A stretch of 64,000 nt of DNA from Leptodactylus fallax (taxonomy: Eukaryota; Chordata; Amphibia; Anura; Leptodactylidae), in the NCBI GenBank assembly GCA_947044405.1, contig CAMRHE010000068.1, positions 436,001 through 500,000 on the forward strand, written 5' to 3'. Positions 12,051-24,800 of this stretch are shown piece by piece. The stretch's first letter is position 1. Every line of letters starts with the position of its first letter. Position numbers and translations under genes: made by a program. The notes beneath the pieces were generated by a model. That model had not been told where the DNA came from. It ran no database searches and saw only the letters and a program-made list of their open reading frames with translations.

Positions 12051-12135
12051 GGACATGTGTGGCGCTGTTTCTGGAAGAAGGCAGCCATGTTTTTCGAGTC
12101 ATAAACGATCACATTATGAGATTTCATCTATGTCT

Positions 12136-12332
12136 TTTAGGTTAGGGCTACATGGTGACATTTGTCACGTGACTTACTTTAAATCGCACGAAAAAAAAAA
12201 GGCATTCATTTCTATGGTGTTGCATGTCACATGTGACATGCTGCAACTGTGACGCAACAGTCGAACAAAAATCCAACCTTGCTGGACTTTCTGTTGCATG
12301 TCAGTGTCGCAGGCAACCCAGCAGTAATTTTC
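12136..12332. mobile_element. Dispersed GGGCTACA-type repeat
   Basis: Begins GGTTAGGGCTACATGGTGAC and contains CACATGTGACATGCTGCAAC. A relative with the same opening (GGCTAGGGCTACACGAC) lies at 40864-41100 between the tfip11 promoter and exon 2. Non-coding. Confidence 0.5.
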
Positions 12333-12440
12333 CACAGCGCCACCACAGGAGTAGTGAAGCATTACACAATATCTACTGAAATCAATGGGCTGTCCATGTA
12401 ATGTATGGACATGCTGGGTCCTCCAGGAGAAGATACGCTC
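12333..12440 (+). repeat. Short interspersed repeat (CAGCGCCACC family), copy 1
   Basis: Contains CAGCGCCACCACAGGAG, GAAGCATTACACA, AATGGGCTGTCCATGTAATG and GGACATGCTGGGTCCTCCAG. Same ordered blocks recur at 19385, 52546 (inverted), 60202, 63068 and 63262. Confidence 0.75.
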
Positions 12441-13083
12441 TTGGTAATAGATGAGGGTTCTGATAGGGGGTCATCCTCTAGAAATTCAGAATTACCTAAT
12501 AGGTGTTTGAGAATACCTTTATAGATATTATAGGTAGTGGCAAAACCTGCTGCTTATCAGTGGAACTGCAGCTTTGTTTTTTTCTGTTCTTTTTATTATG
12601 GTGTCTACATTTTCTGGAGCCCGAGTTACATTATCTAGCAAAGGACCAGGGACAGATAAGTACGTGCAATCCACAGACGAGGCCACTGCTAATTCTGAAG
12701 GTCCCTTTACTCTAACGTCATAATTATTCTCCTTATCAACATCATCCTCAATGATGTGATCTTTAGGAATCCACATCATCATCATGATCTTATGGGTGCC
12801 CCCCATGAACACCAGCAGAATGTGCCCCAATAAATGCAAGTAGTGTGGGATGTCTATCTTATGTTTCTGTATGTGGCCACCCAGTGGTTGTGTTGTGCAT
12901 GGCACGGGTTTTGCAAGCTATCACAATATTGTATTGAACTGGTTTCATGACAAATTGGCAGGGGGCCTGGAGTCGTAAGGGGCCCACAGTCAGCTGGACA
13001 TGACCGGGGGCCCTGCAGCATGATAACATCAGTCAGGGTAAGCTTGATCTTCTGACCGTTGACTCCCTTGTAAAGATAGTCGA

Positions 13084-14292
13084 TCACCGGCAGCAGAGAT
13101 TGGTGCTCATCTCTGCTGCCAGTAGAGGTCACTGTGCTATCTCTGCTGCCTGTAGAGGTCACTGTGCTATCTCTGCTGCCAGTAGAGGTCACTGTGCTAT
13201 CTCTGCTGCCAGTAGAGGTCACAGTGTTATCTCTGCTGCCTGTAGAGGTCACTGTGTTATCTCTGCTGCCTGTAGAGGTCATTGTGTTATCTCTGCTGCC
13301 AGTAGAGGTCAGTGTGCTATCTCTGCTGCCAGTAGAGGTCACTGTGCTATCTCTGCTGCCTGTAGAGGTCACTGTGCTATCTCTGCTGCCAGTAGAGGTC
13401 ACAGTGTTATCTCTGCTGCCTGTAGAGGTCACTGTGTTATCTCTGCTGCCTGTAGAGGTCACTGTATTATCTCTGCTGCCAGTAGAGGTCAGTGTGTTAT
13501 CTCTGCTGCCAGTAGAAGTCACTGTGCTATCTCTGCTGCCTGTAGAGGTCACTGTGCTATCTCTGCTGCCAGTAGAAGTCACCCCCCCCCTGTGCTATCT
13601 CTGCTGCCAGTAGAAGTCACTGTGCTATCTCTGCTGCCAGTAGAGGTCACTGTGCTATCTCTGCTGCCAGTAGAGCCCCTCCGCCCCCGGCCCCCCCCCA
13701 GTCACTGTGCTATCTCTGCTGCCAGTAGAGGTCACTGTGCTATCTCTGCTGCCAGTAGAGGTCACTGTGCTATCTCTGCTGCCTGTAGAGGTCACAGTGT
13801 TATCTCTGCTGCCAGTAGAGGTCACTGTGCTATCTCTGCTGCCAGTAGAGGTCACTGTGCTATCTCTGCTGCCTGTAGAAGTCACTGTGCTATCTCTGCT
13901 GCCAGTAGAGGTCACTGTGCTATCTCTGCTGCCAGTGGGTCACTGTGCTATCTCTGCTGCCAGTAGAGGTCACTGTGCTATCTCTGCTGCCAGTAGAAGT
14001 CACTGTGCTATCTCTGCTGCCAGTAGAGGTCACTGTGCTATCTCTGCTGCCAGTAGAAGTCACTGTGCTATCTCTGCTGCCAGTAGAGGTCACTGTGCTA
14101 TCTCTGCTGCCAGTAGAGGTCACTGTGCTATCTCTGCTGCCTGTAGAGGTCACAGTGTTATCTCTGCTGCCAGTAGAGGTCACTGTGCCATCTCTGCTGC
14201 CAGTAGAGGTCACTGTGCTATCTCTGCTGCCTGTAGAGGTCACTGTGCTATCTCTGCTGCCTGTAGAGGTCACTGTGCTATCTCTGCTGCCG
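13084..14292. repeat. 30-bp minisatellite, about 40 copies, between the catalase genes
   Basis: Monomer CTCTGCTGCC(A/T)GTAGAGGTC... repeats every 30 bp. Because 30 is divisible by three and the monomer lacks stops in several frames, long Ser/Arg- and Leu/Pro-repeat ORFs appear on both strands; these are artefacts. Variants recur with a six-monomer (180-bp) period at 13201-13320 and 13381-13500. C-rich interruptions lie at about 13581-13590 and 13675-13700. Every monomer carries an AGGTCA hexamer or a one-base variant. Confidence 0.97.
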
Positions 14293-15119
14293 TGGATGTT
14301 TTATCCTTACATAGGAGACAGTGCTCGAGGTATCAGGGGTATTCCAGTTCATTGGTATTGATCCTCAGGATAAGCTATCAATATGAGATCAGTCCAAAAC
14401 CCGGGGCCCCCACTGATCAGCTGTTTGAAGAGACTGTGCTTGTGCGAGAGCTGTGACCCCTTCACTATTACATTGCACGGCTGCTATGAAACAAACGCTG
14501 TGCGATGTAAATATTGAAGGGGGACTCCGTGTGGGATTCGCGCTACATTTAACATCAGTTACGCCAATTTACATCCATAAGTATAATGTCTAATCTTTAT
14601 TGATGTATTATTATCACTAGTCCAGTGAATAGCGGTAACATGGCCGCCTCGTAATATACACAGAGCAGAAGTTTTTGGCTTTCATTTTTATAAAATAATC
14701 TCTATAAAACATATACGTTCTAATTTCACCATGAAATAAAGTCACAAACATCATCTATGAAGGTCTATGTAGAGTGTAAAACAGACATGTGTTCACGTCG
14801 GTTCCTGTTTTCTTAGTCTGGACACTTGTGAGAGCAGCAGTTTGTGCTCCAGAGCTGCTCTTCTTATATAAAGCCTCCTACACACGACCGTAGCGGATTT
14901 ACAGTCCGCAAATACTGATCCGCACAAAAACATGTCCTCCTTGCATCAGTAAATACGGATTCTGTATGATAAATTGTGGTCCTTGGATATGGCTCGTAAA
15001 AATTGCAGTCATGTCTGTGCCCATTAAAATGAATGGGACCCTACTTTTATCCGCAATTGCGGTCGTGTGCATGAGGCTTTAGATATTGGAAGATTTGGAA
15101 TAGGGCCATGTAGACGCCA

Positions 15120-15365
15120 GAATCATTCATACTTGTCAACTCTCCCGGAAGGTCCTGGAGGCTCCCGAAAAAAGGGCTGACCCTCGGACTCCCAGAAGAA
15201 CAGACAAGTCTCCCGGGCCACCAGGGTAGCAGTCACTTTGTATGAGACTTTGTATGAGACTTTATATTCTCGGTTATGTCCAAAAAGAGGTGTGGCCTGC
15301 ACATTTACTGCCCAAAAGGGGCGTGACGATATGCAAAAGGAGTGTGGTGATGCAAGCACAGTTCT
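15120..15365. mobile_element. Dispersed repeat 3' of cat (CTCTCCCGGAAG type)
   Basis: Contains TACTTGTCAACTCTCCCGGA, GGCTCCCGAAAAAAGGGC and GGGGCGTGACGATATGCAAA, which I recognise as a common anuran repeat. It lies in the presumed 3' untranslated or flanking region of the complete catalase gene. Confidence 0.5.
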
Positions 15366-15856
15366 CCTGAAACCCCCTGTCGAAATTTACACAAGTGCGG
15401 AATAGTTATTAGTCCATTTAGGGGTGCAGGCCTACGATAAAATGCGGTAAAAATACAGGAAACCTCAAAATGCTCCAAGATATACGTAATTCTAGATGAC
15501 TAAAATGGAATCAATCAGAAGAAAGGAATTTTTTGGACACCCCCTATAAAAACATCTCTGCCATGCTGCCAACTAATGCCGGAACTGGTTGTAGCATCTT
15601 GGGGGACTCTTCGCATAGGCCCATTTTCTGAATTTGTTTGGAGTCCTTGTTATAAAATTCATTTTTGTCCATCATCATAGAAGAACAGAAAATTTAGGAA
15701 GTGTCGCCGCCAGTAATTCTTAGATTCGGCATAGGGTGACGGGTTATTGTCAACCTTTTGGATCAGGTCGAAGTTTTCTTGACCAAAGGCAAAAAATGTA
15801 AAAAGTTTACGCTTGAGAATATCAGTAAGTGCGATCCTAGACAAAGATGATACGGC

Positions 15857-18800
15857 TTAGTGTATGGTGACCTTCTGTAGGACGAGGGTCTGTGTTGCTT
15901 GTGCCTAAAAACAAAAGAGACAAGTGATAAGTAATAAGCCATAGACACAGAAGACAATCACATTTATTGTAGAAAGAGGACAGTACGTAGCGGAGAGGCC
16001 AGGACTCCTAGAATCATATAACTATAATGCTCGGAGTCCATCTCCTATAGGATATAGGCTGGTAAGTCCGGCTGACATGGGCTGTCTCACATCCGAGACT
16101 CAGCCTAAGCTTGGTTGCTGTGTTAGGAATGACTGATGACCTGAGACTCTCCTGGTTACCTGTACCAACTAGACTCATCTAACCTCACTGCAAACTCTAC
16201 TCTGCAGTATCTATACTGGTTCCTCTCAGCACAGCTGCACCATAGGTGAGCGCTACATTAAGGATTCACTTCTTTACTCCCCAGTGTGCCTTCGAGTAAT
16301 TTGTCCTCCCTCTCCATATGCCATATAGACTGCACCTCATTGTCCTCCCATCTTACAGAATGAGGACTGGGCCCTGATCACAGTAGATGTCATGTTCTCT
16401 ATGTTACCTGCTTGGCTGCTTCCAGTCTATCCAGTTCAGCTTGGACTCGGCGGCCATAATCAGGATGTACATCTGTAAAGTTCTTCACCTGGAAATACAG
16501 ATCACATGTTAGCTTCGCCACAAGCACAATAGTCAGCTGTATTCCTTGTTGGACCATTTAGTAATTCCTTGTTGGACCCTGGTGCAAATGCTCAGTTTGT
16601 GTCCCCCTGCACAACTATCAGCTGCATCCCAATCCGTACATTTTAGAAGCATTTACCGGTACATTTCCCTTTTCTTCTCTATCTGGCTCAGATCGCCATG
16701 ATGGCTTCTCCACAACAAATCTGTACACACAAGATTCCCATCCTCTGTTGGTGTCCCCCTATAGTAATCATGCCACCTTTTGTACCACAGTCTCCCCCAC
16801 AGAATCCCTCCTTAACTATATGCTGCTAACCAACTGCTACTTTTGCCATAAAAGGGTTATTTTTTTTCCTTTCTGACAGGGGAAGGCTGTGTATTATAAA
16901 TCTCCTTACTCCAGTGCACCAGAGGGGAGGGAGAATAAATGTACCATGTACAGACTGCCGGCCATTAAAGGGGATCAGAAAGGAAATCAAAGAAGTTTAT
17001 CCAGCCTTAGTGTAGTGTGGGAGACCTGTGGGCCCCCCTGGTTTCTGGGCCTAGTTCAAGCTGCCATGACTGCAACCCCTATAGTTACACCAGTAAATAT
17101 AATGAAGCTTACCGCTCTCTTCTGGATTAAACCTTGGGCTCCACACAAGCTTTCTGCAATGTTCTCAGAAACCTGCTGTCGCTCCTCTTCGGACAGAACC
17201 TCAAGATAAAATTTTCTCACCTGGCAGGAGAGAGAATAACAGATTTGGATGAGGACTACAAGTAGCAGCCTATGCTAAGCACATTTACCAGGCCCCGTCC
17301 TCCCTGCAGTCCTAGGCCCATTCTCTAAACTCCATTCTGACTCTTACCATAAAAACCAAGCAGAGACACGCTATCACCAAGCAGACGTCTAGCATTGTGG
17401 GTTATACTTACCTGAGAAAAGTTATCTTCTGAATCCTCATGCCTGGTCATATCCCCGCAGACACAGGATGGTTTCTCTACAAACTCACGGCTGTCCCGTA
17501 GACGCCCAAAACTGTTTGGATAATAGTTCGGAGCGTTACCTTAGTGGAGTATGAAACAAGGTGGGTCAGGTTTCAAGATTGTTCAGCATTAGATTGAATG
17601 ATATACATTGACTGGCCACTTTATTAGAGACCCCTGCCCTTTCACAGTTGGCGCTCCCCTGTATATTAGACCCTTGACCCTCAATAGAAAATCTGCAGCC
17701 GGATGCAACGCTGGTGTCGAACTAACATGTCTGAATACATTGTCTGAATATTGTATCACAAAGCAGTGGAGACATATGGCCTGGTCAGATGGATCCAGAT
17801 TTCTGTGGCGCCATGATGGTGGAAGGGATACGAGAAGCATGAATCGATGAACCCTTCCTGTTTGGTGTCACCAATTTAGGCTGGTAGAAGTGGAGCAATG
17901 GTAGGGGGTGGTTAACACACCCTGAGTCCTCTGATACCTGTGGGTGACACCATGAATTGCTGCAGTTCTGAAGGCCAAAGTGGTCCAATGCACTACTGGA
18001 TGGGGGGGGGGGTCTCTAATAAAGGGGCCATTCAGTGAACAGTCAAGATCTGTACCTTGGTTGTCACCCATCGCCATGAACCCATCTCTTTCTAAGTTTG
18101 CAGATTTGGACCTTATGGGGCTGTTTACTGGAATTTGTTGATAATTTACTCCAAGCCGGTACCGCTGAGCATCGGGATAGGAAAACATGCGAGCCTTCAA
18201 TGGATAGAATGTAGTCAGTCAGATCCATATTCATCAATTGTGATCAAGCCATTGACTAAGCTTCAAGGATGGGACAAGTCACCATAGGACGTCATATATA
18301 ATAAGTTGGAACAGAGCCTCACCGTAAGAGCTGGTGTGTACGCCCCCTATCATATAATAATATAATAAGCGGGATCTTACATGCAGAACCTTATCAGGAC
18401 TGGGCTCCATTCCTGGCACCAGGTTATGGGGTGAGAAGGTGATCTGCTCCACTTCAGCAAAGTAATTGACTGGATTCCTGTTTAATGTAAACTTTCCTAC
18501 TGGTATTAAAGGGAACTCTTCATGATACCAAACCTGAAATTAACAATGTAAAGTTATGTTGTGTACAGTATCTAATGCAGTATAGTTTCTATGGTTCTAA
18601 AGTATAAAAAAAAATAAAAGAAGGCCAGTTTAAAATCTCAGTATGTCAGCAGATCTATGTGTCTCCATGGTAACAGACTACAAAATCTGTGACCATTTAC
18701 AAAAAGCAAGCCATTGTGTAAGTGCATAGTACACGTGGTTGGATACTCTTCTTCTTACCTTTGTGATATCAAAGGGATTAAATGGCATCTGCTTGACTTG

Positions 18801-21800
18801 GTCTAAGGTCATGACTTGGATGTACAATGTCCAGGATGGGTAATCGCCCCTCTTTATTGCTTCTTCGAGATCTTTTATTGCGTAGTCAGGAATTGTTCCA
18901 GCCAAAGTTTTGGCAGCCTCTTTGGACAGGCTTTTTATCCCCTGGTTAGACTGGAGGGAACAGAAGAAAAATATGACCAGAATCTCTTCCAAAAGGAAGA
19001 GTGATCCACACATGCCACACATTTTTGGGTTTTCTGTCCGAGGTCCACAAATACCATAACAGACTCATTTACAATAGTTGGTAGTCTAGTATCCAAGACT
19101 GCAGACTTTTATCCACCTTAACATCATTGTGTTGGTTGCTATTGACACCTGTCAACGGTTTGTTGACAGACACGCCTCCATCTGAGTTCCCATTGCATTC
19201 TGGGAGATGGTTTTTCAACAGCAGATTTGTAGGCACAGATTTACTTTTCCATAGCAGTTTAAAGGGGTTAACCACGTTGGGAAATCAATACTGTTTTTTG
19301 GAAGGGTCTATCAAATGCGTTGATCAGAAGATGTCCCGCTGTTGTGGTCTCTAGTGACCAGGGCGGAGCTGGCACAAAGTGTTTAATTCCCCTGCAGTGC
19401 CTCCAGAGGTGACATAAGGCATTTCATGGTGCATGGTGGTCATTGAAATCAATTGACTGTCTGTGTAATGACTGGAAGTGTTGAGTCCTCCAACTCAGGC
19501 CAGCCTAAAAAAGGTCAGGCCTTCCCGGCGCATATAGTAAATGGGCACAGCAAATACAGCATGAAATTATATGATGCTACGAGCCTCAGATACATACCAA
19601 GTAGTGGAATTTAGCATACACCATGTCCCCCTTGGCATTCAACAGTTTAAAGGCATGGTTCGAAAATCCATTCATGTACCGATATCCATCCGGAATCCCT
19701 CTGTCCGAAAATAAGTGGGTGACCTGCGTGCGGACAAAATGTGAGCCATATTATCCACATTATAACAGCCCTAGTGCCCATATAATAGCAGCCATTGTGC
19801 TCACATAATGTCAGTCATGGTGCCAATGTAACATCAGCCATAATACCCACATCATACCAGCCACAGTGCCCATATAATAGCAGCCATTGTTCATACTCAC
19901 CACTGTAGCGCACAACATATACCAGCCATCGAGACCACATGATAACAACTACAGTGCTCATCGATCTGATATTGATGATCTATCCTAAGGATAGTCACCT
20001 GGATTTACCACTGGTTAGTGGGACATCCCATTCTACAAACTGAATGGTCATTATATAATATTGGATACCTCATGTAGGGTTTCAGGACACAGACTCAAAA
20101 AATCCCATAGCATATTTGGGTCTTTACGGTGTGTCTGTGGGTTTCGTCTCTGAGCATGGGAAAGTGATGGGAACTGCAAAGAGAAAAGGTTGTGAAGATG
20201 TAAAATAGAGAAGAACCCTGTATGGCTAGTGATATCATATGGACGGCCAGTGATAAGCTCGGCTTACTTCAGATATGGCCTCCACCAATGTCTGGCCATT
20301 TTCATGGTTTGTGATGCCCCTTCTACCAGAAAACACAAACTATTGCTCTCCAATGCTGTAGCCTACCTCCAGCTATATGGGCCATCACTAGTTCTCTAGA
20401 TTTGGAGAACCAACAATATAATGGACCAAAAGTGATCTAAAACTAGACTAGAGCAGTCTGGAAAATCTCAAAGTTCTTAAGTTTTTCCCATAGACCATAG
20501 GTAGCCATAATATAGACATCAGACCAATGGTGGTCAACCTGACATACTGTGGGGACCTCAAGTGGACCTTTACCTCCATAACAGAATGGGGTTGGCCATG
20601 CCATGGCCAAGTCAAAGAACATCTGTGTACGCAAAAGTGATCTAAAACTAGACTAGAGCAGTCTGGAAATTCTCAAAGTTCTTAAGTTTTTCCCATAGAC
20701 CATAGTTACCCATGATATAGATGTCAGACCAATGGTGGTCAACCTGACATATTGAGGGGACCTCAAGTAGACCCTTGCCTCCATCACAGAATGGCACTCA
20801 TACCATGGCCATGCCATGGCCAAGTCAAAGAGCATCTGTGTATGCACAGGGGTCCACACGTATAAAAAAATCCATATCTATAGGTGTACAAATATACACC
20901 CATCACAACTTTGGGCATGGCCTGGATATCACAGTGCCTCCATAACAGAGCTGGTTTTCTGTTGGTTGGACATAGTGCTCAGCATATAGGAGTACTCTTT
21001 CTTCCATATTGTCTTGTATAAGGTAACTATACCATATGATTTTGACTTCCTCTGGGATCTACTTACATGGGGTTGCATTTGGCCCCTGGGCCACCAGTTG
21101 GGCTTCTATAGACCAACATATAAAAGTGTAAGGTGTGGTGGCAGGGAATAGTCAATCTTCAAATGGGATGAGGAAATATATTCAGGATGGGGTATATACT
21201 AACCATTATGGGGTCTCTTATGAAGAAGATGGGGGTGTTGTTCCCAACAATATCCCAGTTTCCTTGTTCCGTATAGAATTTAACAGCAAACCCACGAGGG
21301 TCTCTAACAAGATCAGACGTCCCAGATTCTCCAGCTGCAGACATAATCGTGTAGAATAGGTCAAAAATGCAAGAAAAAAGTGCAAAAACTGTTTTATGTA
21401 CAAATTATCACAGTTTCATTGAAACCTCGGAAGGAAGAGTTTGCATTTCTAGCTCCGAGGATACATGTGGGCTGTCATGTGGATGTTTACTAATCTAAGA
21501 AGACACAGTACAGTGGTAGTGTCCTGATATACTTGTGTGCAAGTAGGTGACTGGGTGACCATAGACTACTGACATAACCCCAAAAATGGCTGACAACAGT
21601 TACAATGTTCTGCCACAAGTAGGAAGAACAGCTCTGGAGTACAAACTGCTGCCCTAATAGGGCTTACAGCTTACTTGTAGTAGAGAACCGGACAGCTACT
21701 GGCGTCTTCTTCCCAATATACTCGAATACTTTGGCTTTGCAATACTTGGTGATATCATGGGTGACTTCAAAAGAACCAAACGCACCTGGAATATGAATGA

Positions 21801-24800
21801 AGACACAATTATTAAAGGGGTTCTAAAACTATTGATGGACTATGCTATATCAGGTCAGTGGGGATCCGACACCAGACACCAACACCGATCAGCTATGCAC
21901 GGAGAATCGAACAGGAAGCAAACAGCACCATTCTTTGTGTAGTGGTAGAACTGAGTCACTGCAGCTTAGCTCCCATTCAAGTGAATGGGAGATGATCTGC
22001 AGTACCTGTTCTGGCCACTACACAGAGAACGGAGCTGTCTGTTTCCTGCTCCATTCTCTGCATATCAGCTACTGAGAATCAGCTGATCAATGGGGGTGTC
22101 TGGTGTTGGATCTCCACCAATCGGATATTGTTGACTTATCTTTATGACAGGTCATCAATATTTTTAGCCCAGAACACCCCTTTATATATCGTAATGGCGT
22201 TCTCTACCCCATTCCCTCTATGTCTTGTCCATCCCAACAGAACAGGATAAAAATCTGTCTAATACTAAACTTTACTTTCCATAATAGTTAAAGTGTTAAA
22301 GGAAAATTCCACTTTTGGGCCACAATTTGCAATATGTGACTTGCCAGTTTCCAGACAGCATTGCATTATGGGAGCTTAGACAACAGTTACAGCTAGGTCA
22401 CATGTCTGACAACAGGAAGAAGGTAAATTGCTGTCAGTTTCTAATGGCAACCGGTAAAATTTTGAAATCAGCTGTAAATTGAATGGCAGAAAACACATAA
22501 AATAACTCAAAATTAGCCAAAAAAATTAAAGTACTGGCAAAGTGACTCAACTATTACTTTCCGGTCTTACTCATACTGTCCTGACAGGCATTCTTACCAG
22601 CTCCGTGAGCATGCGCCACCCTCTCTGGAATTCGTTCCCTGACAAAGTGAGCCATTTCTTCGATGAACACTGAATCCTGCAGCAGCATTGGCCCCCGAGG
22701 GCCCACTGTCAGGGAACTGTTTTTATTTCCAATAGGAATCCCATTTGCTGATGTCAAAAGCTCAGGCTATGGAGAGAGAATATATAAATGGGAGTTATTA
22801 TAGGGAAAAAGATCCATAATGGCGACAATGGTGCTGGACAGGAAGTAATATAGGGGGTAATATAACCTGACTTGGCATCAATAATTTTAGCCCAGAACAC
22901 CCCTTTATATACCGTTATGGGGTTCTCTACCCCATTCCCTCAATGTCTTGTCCATCCCAACAGAAGAGGATAAAAATTTGTCTAATAAACTTTACTTTCC
23001 ATAATAGTTAAAGTGTTAAAGGACAATTCCACTTTTGGGCCACAATACTACAGTAACAATATTCTGGAAGGTGGCTCATGATGTCATGATCATTGGGGGC
23101 CAAGATCCCTTCACTGGCACAACTGAGATTGCTGAATACTATACCGTCAGTCAGTCCTGTCAAAAGAGCAGCACATGCGAGATTTGAAAACTGTACTCTG
23201 GAGATGTCCATTGACTTCTATAGGAGAGTGTTGTGGGCATGCTCTGTGCAGAGTTCACTGTACAGGGAGGTGGAGGAGGAGAGCTGTGACCATCATGAAT
23301 GGTGAATTCTGTGTTATCCATACATAGGTGTTATCTGACATTGTAATCCTGTCTTTGATCATAATGAGATGACTGCTGAGAAGTGTTCTCTACAGAACAG
23401 GAAGTGTCAACCTATTTTGAAGCTTAGCGGCCAGAGAGAAAACAAGTTTTAGGATTTTTTTTTCTAATAAATGGAAAATTTTTGAAAATCACCAAAACTT
23501 ATTTTCTTGATATAAATAGAAAGTACTTTCCTGACACTCCAAACAAAACATGAGGGTGCGGAGTATGATACCCATGAGATGATCTATATAAAACCTTGGC
23601 ATTCCTGGCACATGAACCTCATGTACAGTAAATAAATCTTTCTTGGCTGTGTCATCGCTTCTCACCTGCTAGGCATTTCTAGGAATTTGCAGGCGAGGCC
23701 ATCGATGGCTGCGAAGATTACAAAGTGGAGTAAATCATTCAAATTAATGGCAGGGCGGGGTGACTACTTCCTTTTAATTAGTCTGAACATTTGACGGAAG
23801 GAAATTAATTTTTTTTCTATGAATTTTACAAAAAAAATTGCTTCCAAAAACTGTAATCTTTTGCCCTTCTGTACCCAAGACATTATAAAAGAATGGAGGC
23901 ATATGACTGGGTGAAGGACATTCTTAGACCAGCCAAGAATTGGCAAGTATGGACACCTGACATCTTATGAGGTCCTACTGCAAATTCAGTCATCTGAGGG
24001 GGTTACAATGCTCTGTTCCAATAATTATAGAGTAGGTCCTACTCTGAAATCGGATCGGGGCCCCCATAGAAAGCTCGGAAGGCACTGAGATGTGATCTGA
24101 GTGTGATCCGACTGGCACCCACTTGGCCTGCACACTCGGTCATGTGCATCAGGATTTAGGGCTTATTCACATGATAGTGAATGTTTTTTGATTGACCATC
24201 GCACACACACCAATGTCTATGGGTCAATTCACATGGTTATTTTTATGCCCATGAAAACGGACAAAGATAGAGCATGTCATATTTTCTGATCGCCGTGAAA
24301 GAAAAAACAGACGTGTGAATAGAGCCATAGATATTAATGGTTTTAAGAATGGCCATGCGATGGTCATTTCAAAAACATCCGTCACGTGTGCATAAGACCT
24401 AAGTCCTAAAACATTTTCTAATAAAGTGCAGATCTAGAGGTTTCTGGCACATAATGAGGTTAATTGGAGCAGGTCAGCTATAAGGCATGTCATAGCAGGG
24501 ATTGCAGGCTACACATATATAATACTATAGTAATTACACAAGCTAAGAGAAATATTTATAAAGCCTGATACAATGTAGACATTATAAAGCCAGCAATGAT
24601 GGTGATGATGAATGATCTATGGTCTCTAATTATATTTCACGCACTATAGGGCAGGCTATTTATACATAAGAAACTATTTACTGCCTAGCCAAGGTGGAAT
24701 CTCTAGGGCTATGCCAACAAGCAGTTATCTCCTACTCCATCTACATAGATAATGGTGGCAAGTATTGGGTCACATTAGAATATGTATGATGGCTGCCAGA

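Noticed and set aside
12528..12905. 125-codon minus-strand ORF
   Set aside because: Composition and lack of any recognised motif suggest chance; it abuts the minisatellite region.
13100..14456. Long ORFs on both strands (up to 288 codons) encoding Ser/Arg- or Leu/Pro-repeat peptides
   Set aside because: They follow exactly the 30-bp minisatellite, are open in several frames on both strands at once, and have no splice, promoter or domain evidence.
15659..15844. 61-codon minus-strand ORF just after the catalase stop, as an extra last exon
   Set aside because: It resembles no catalase C terminus, has no PTS1-like end, and the reading frame into it is closed by the TAA at 15857-15859.
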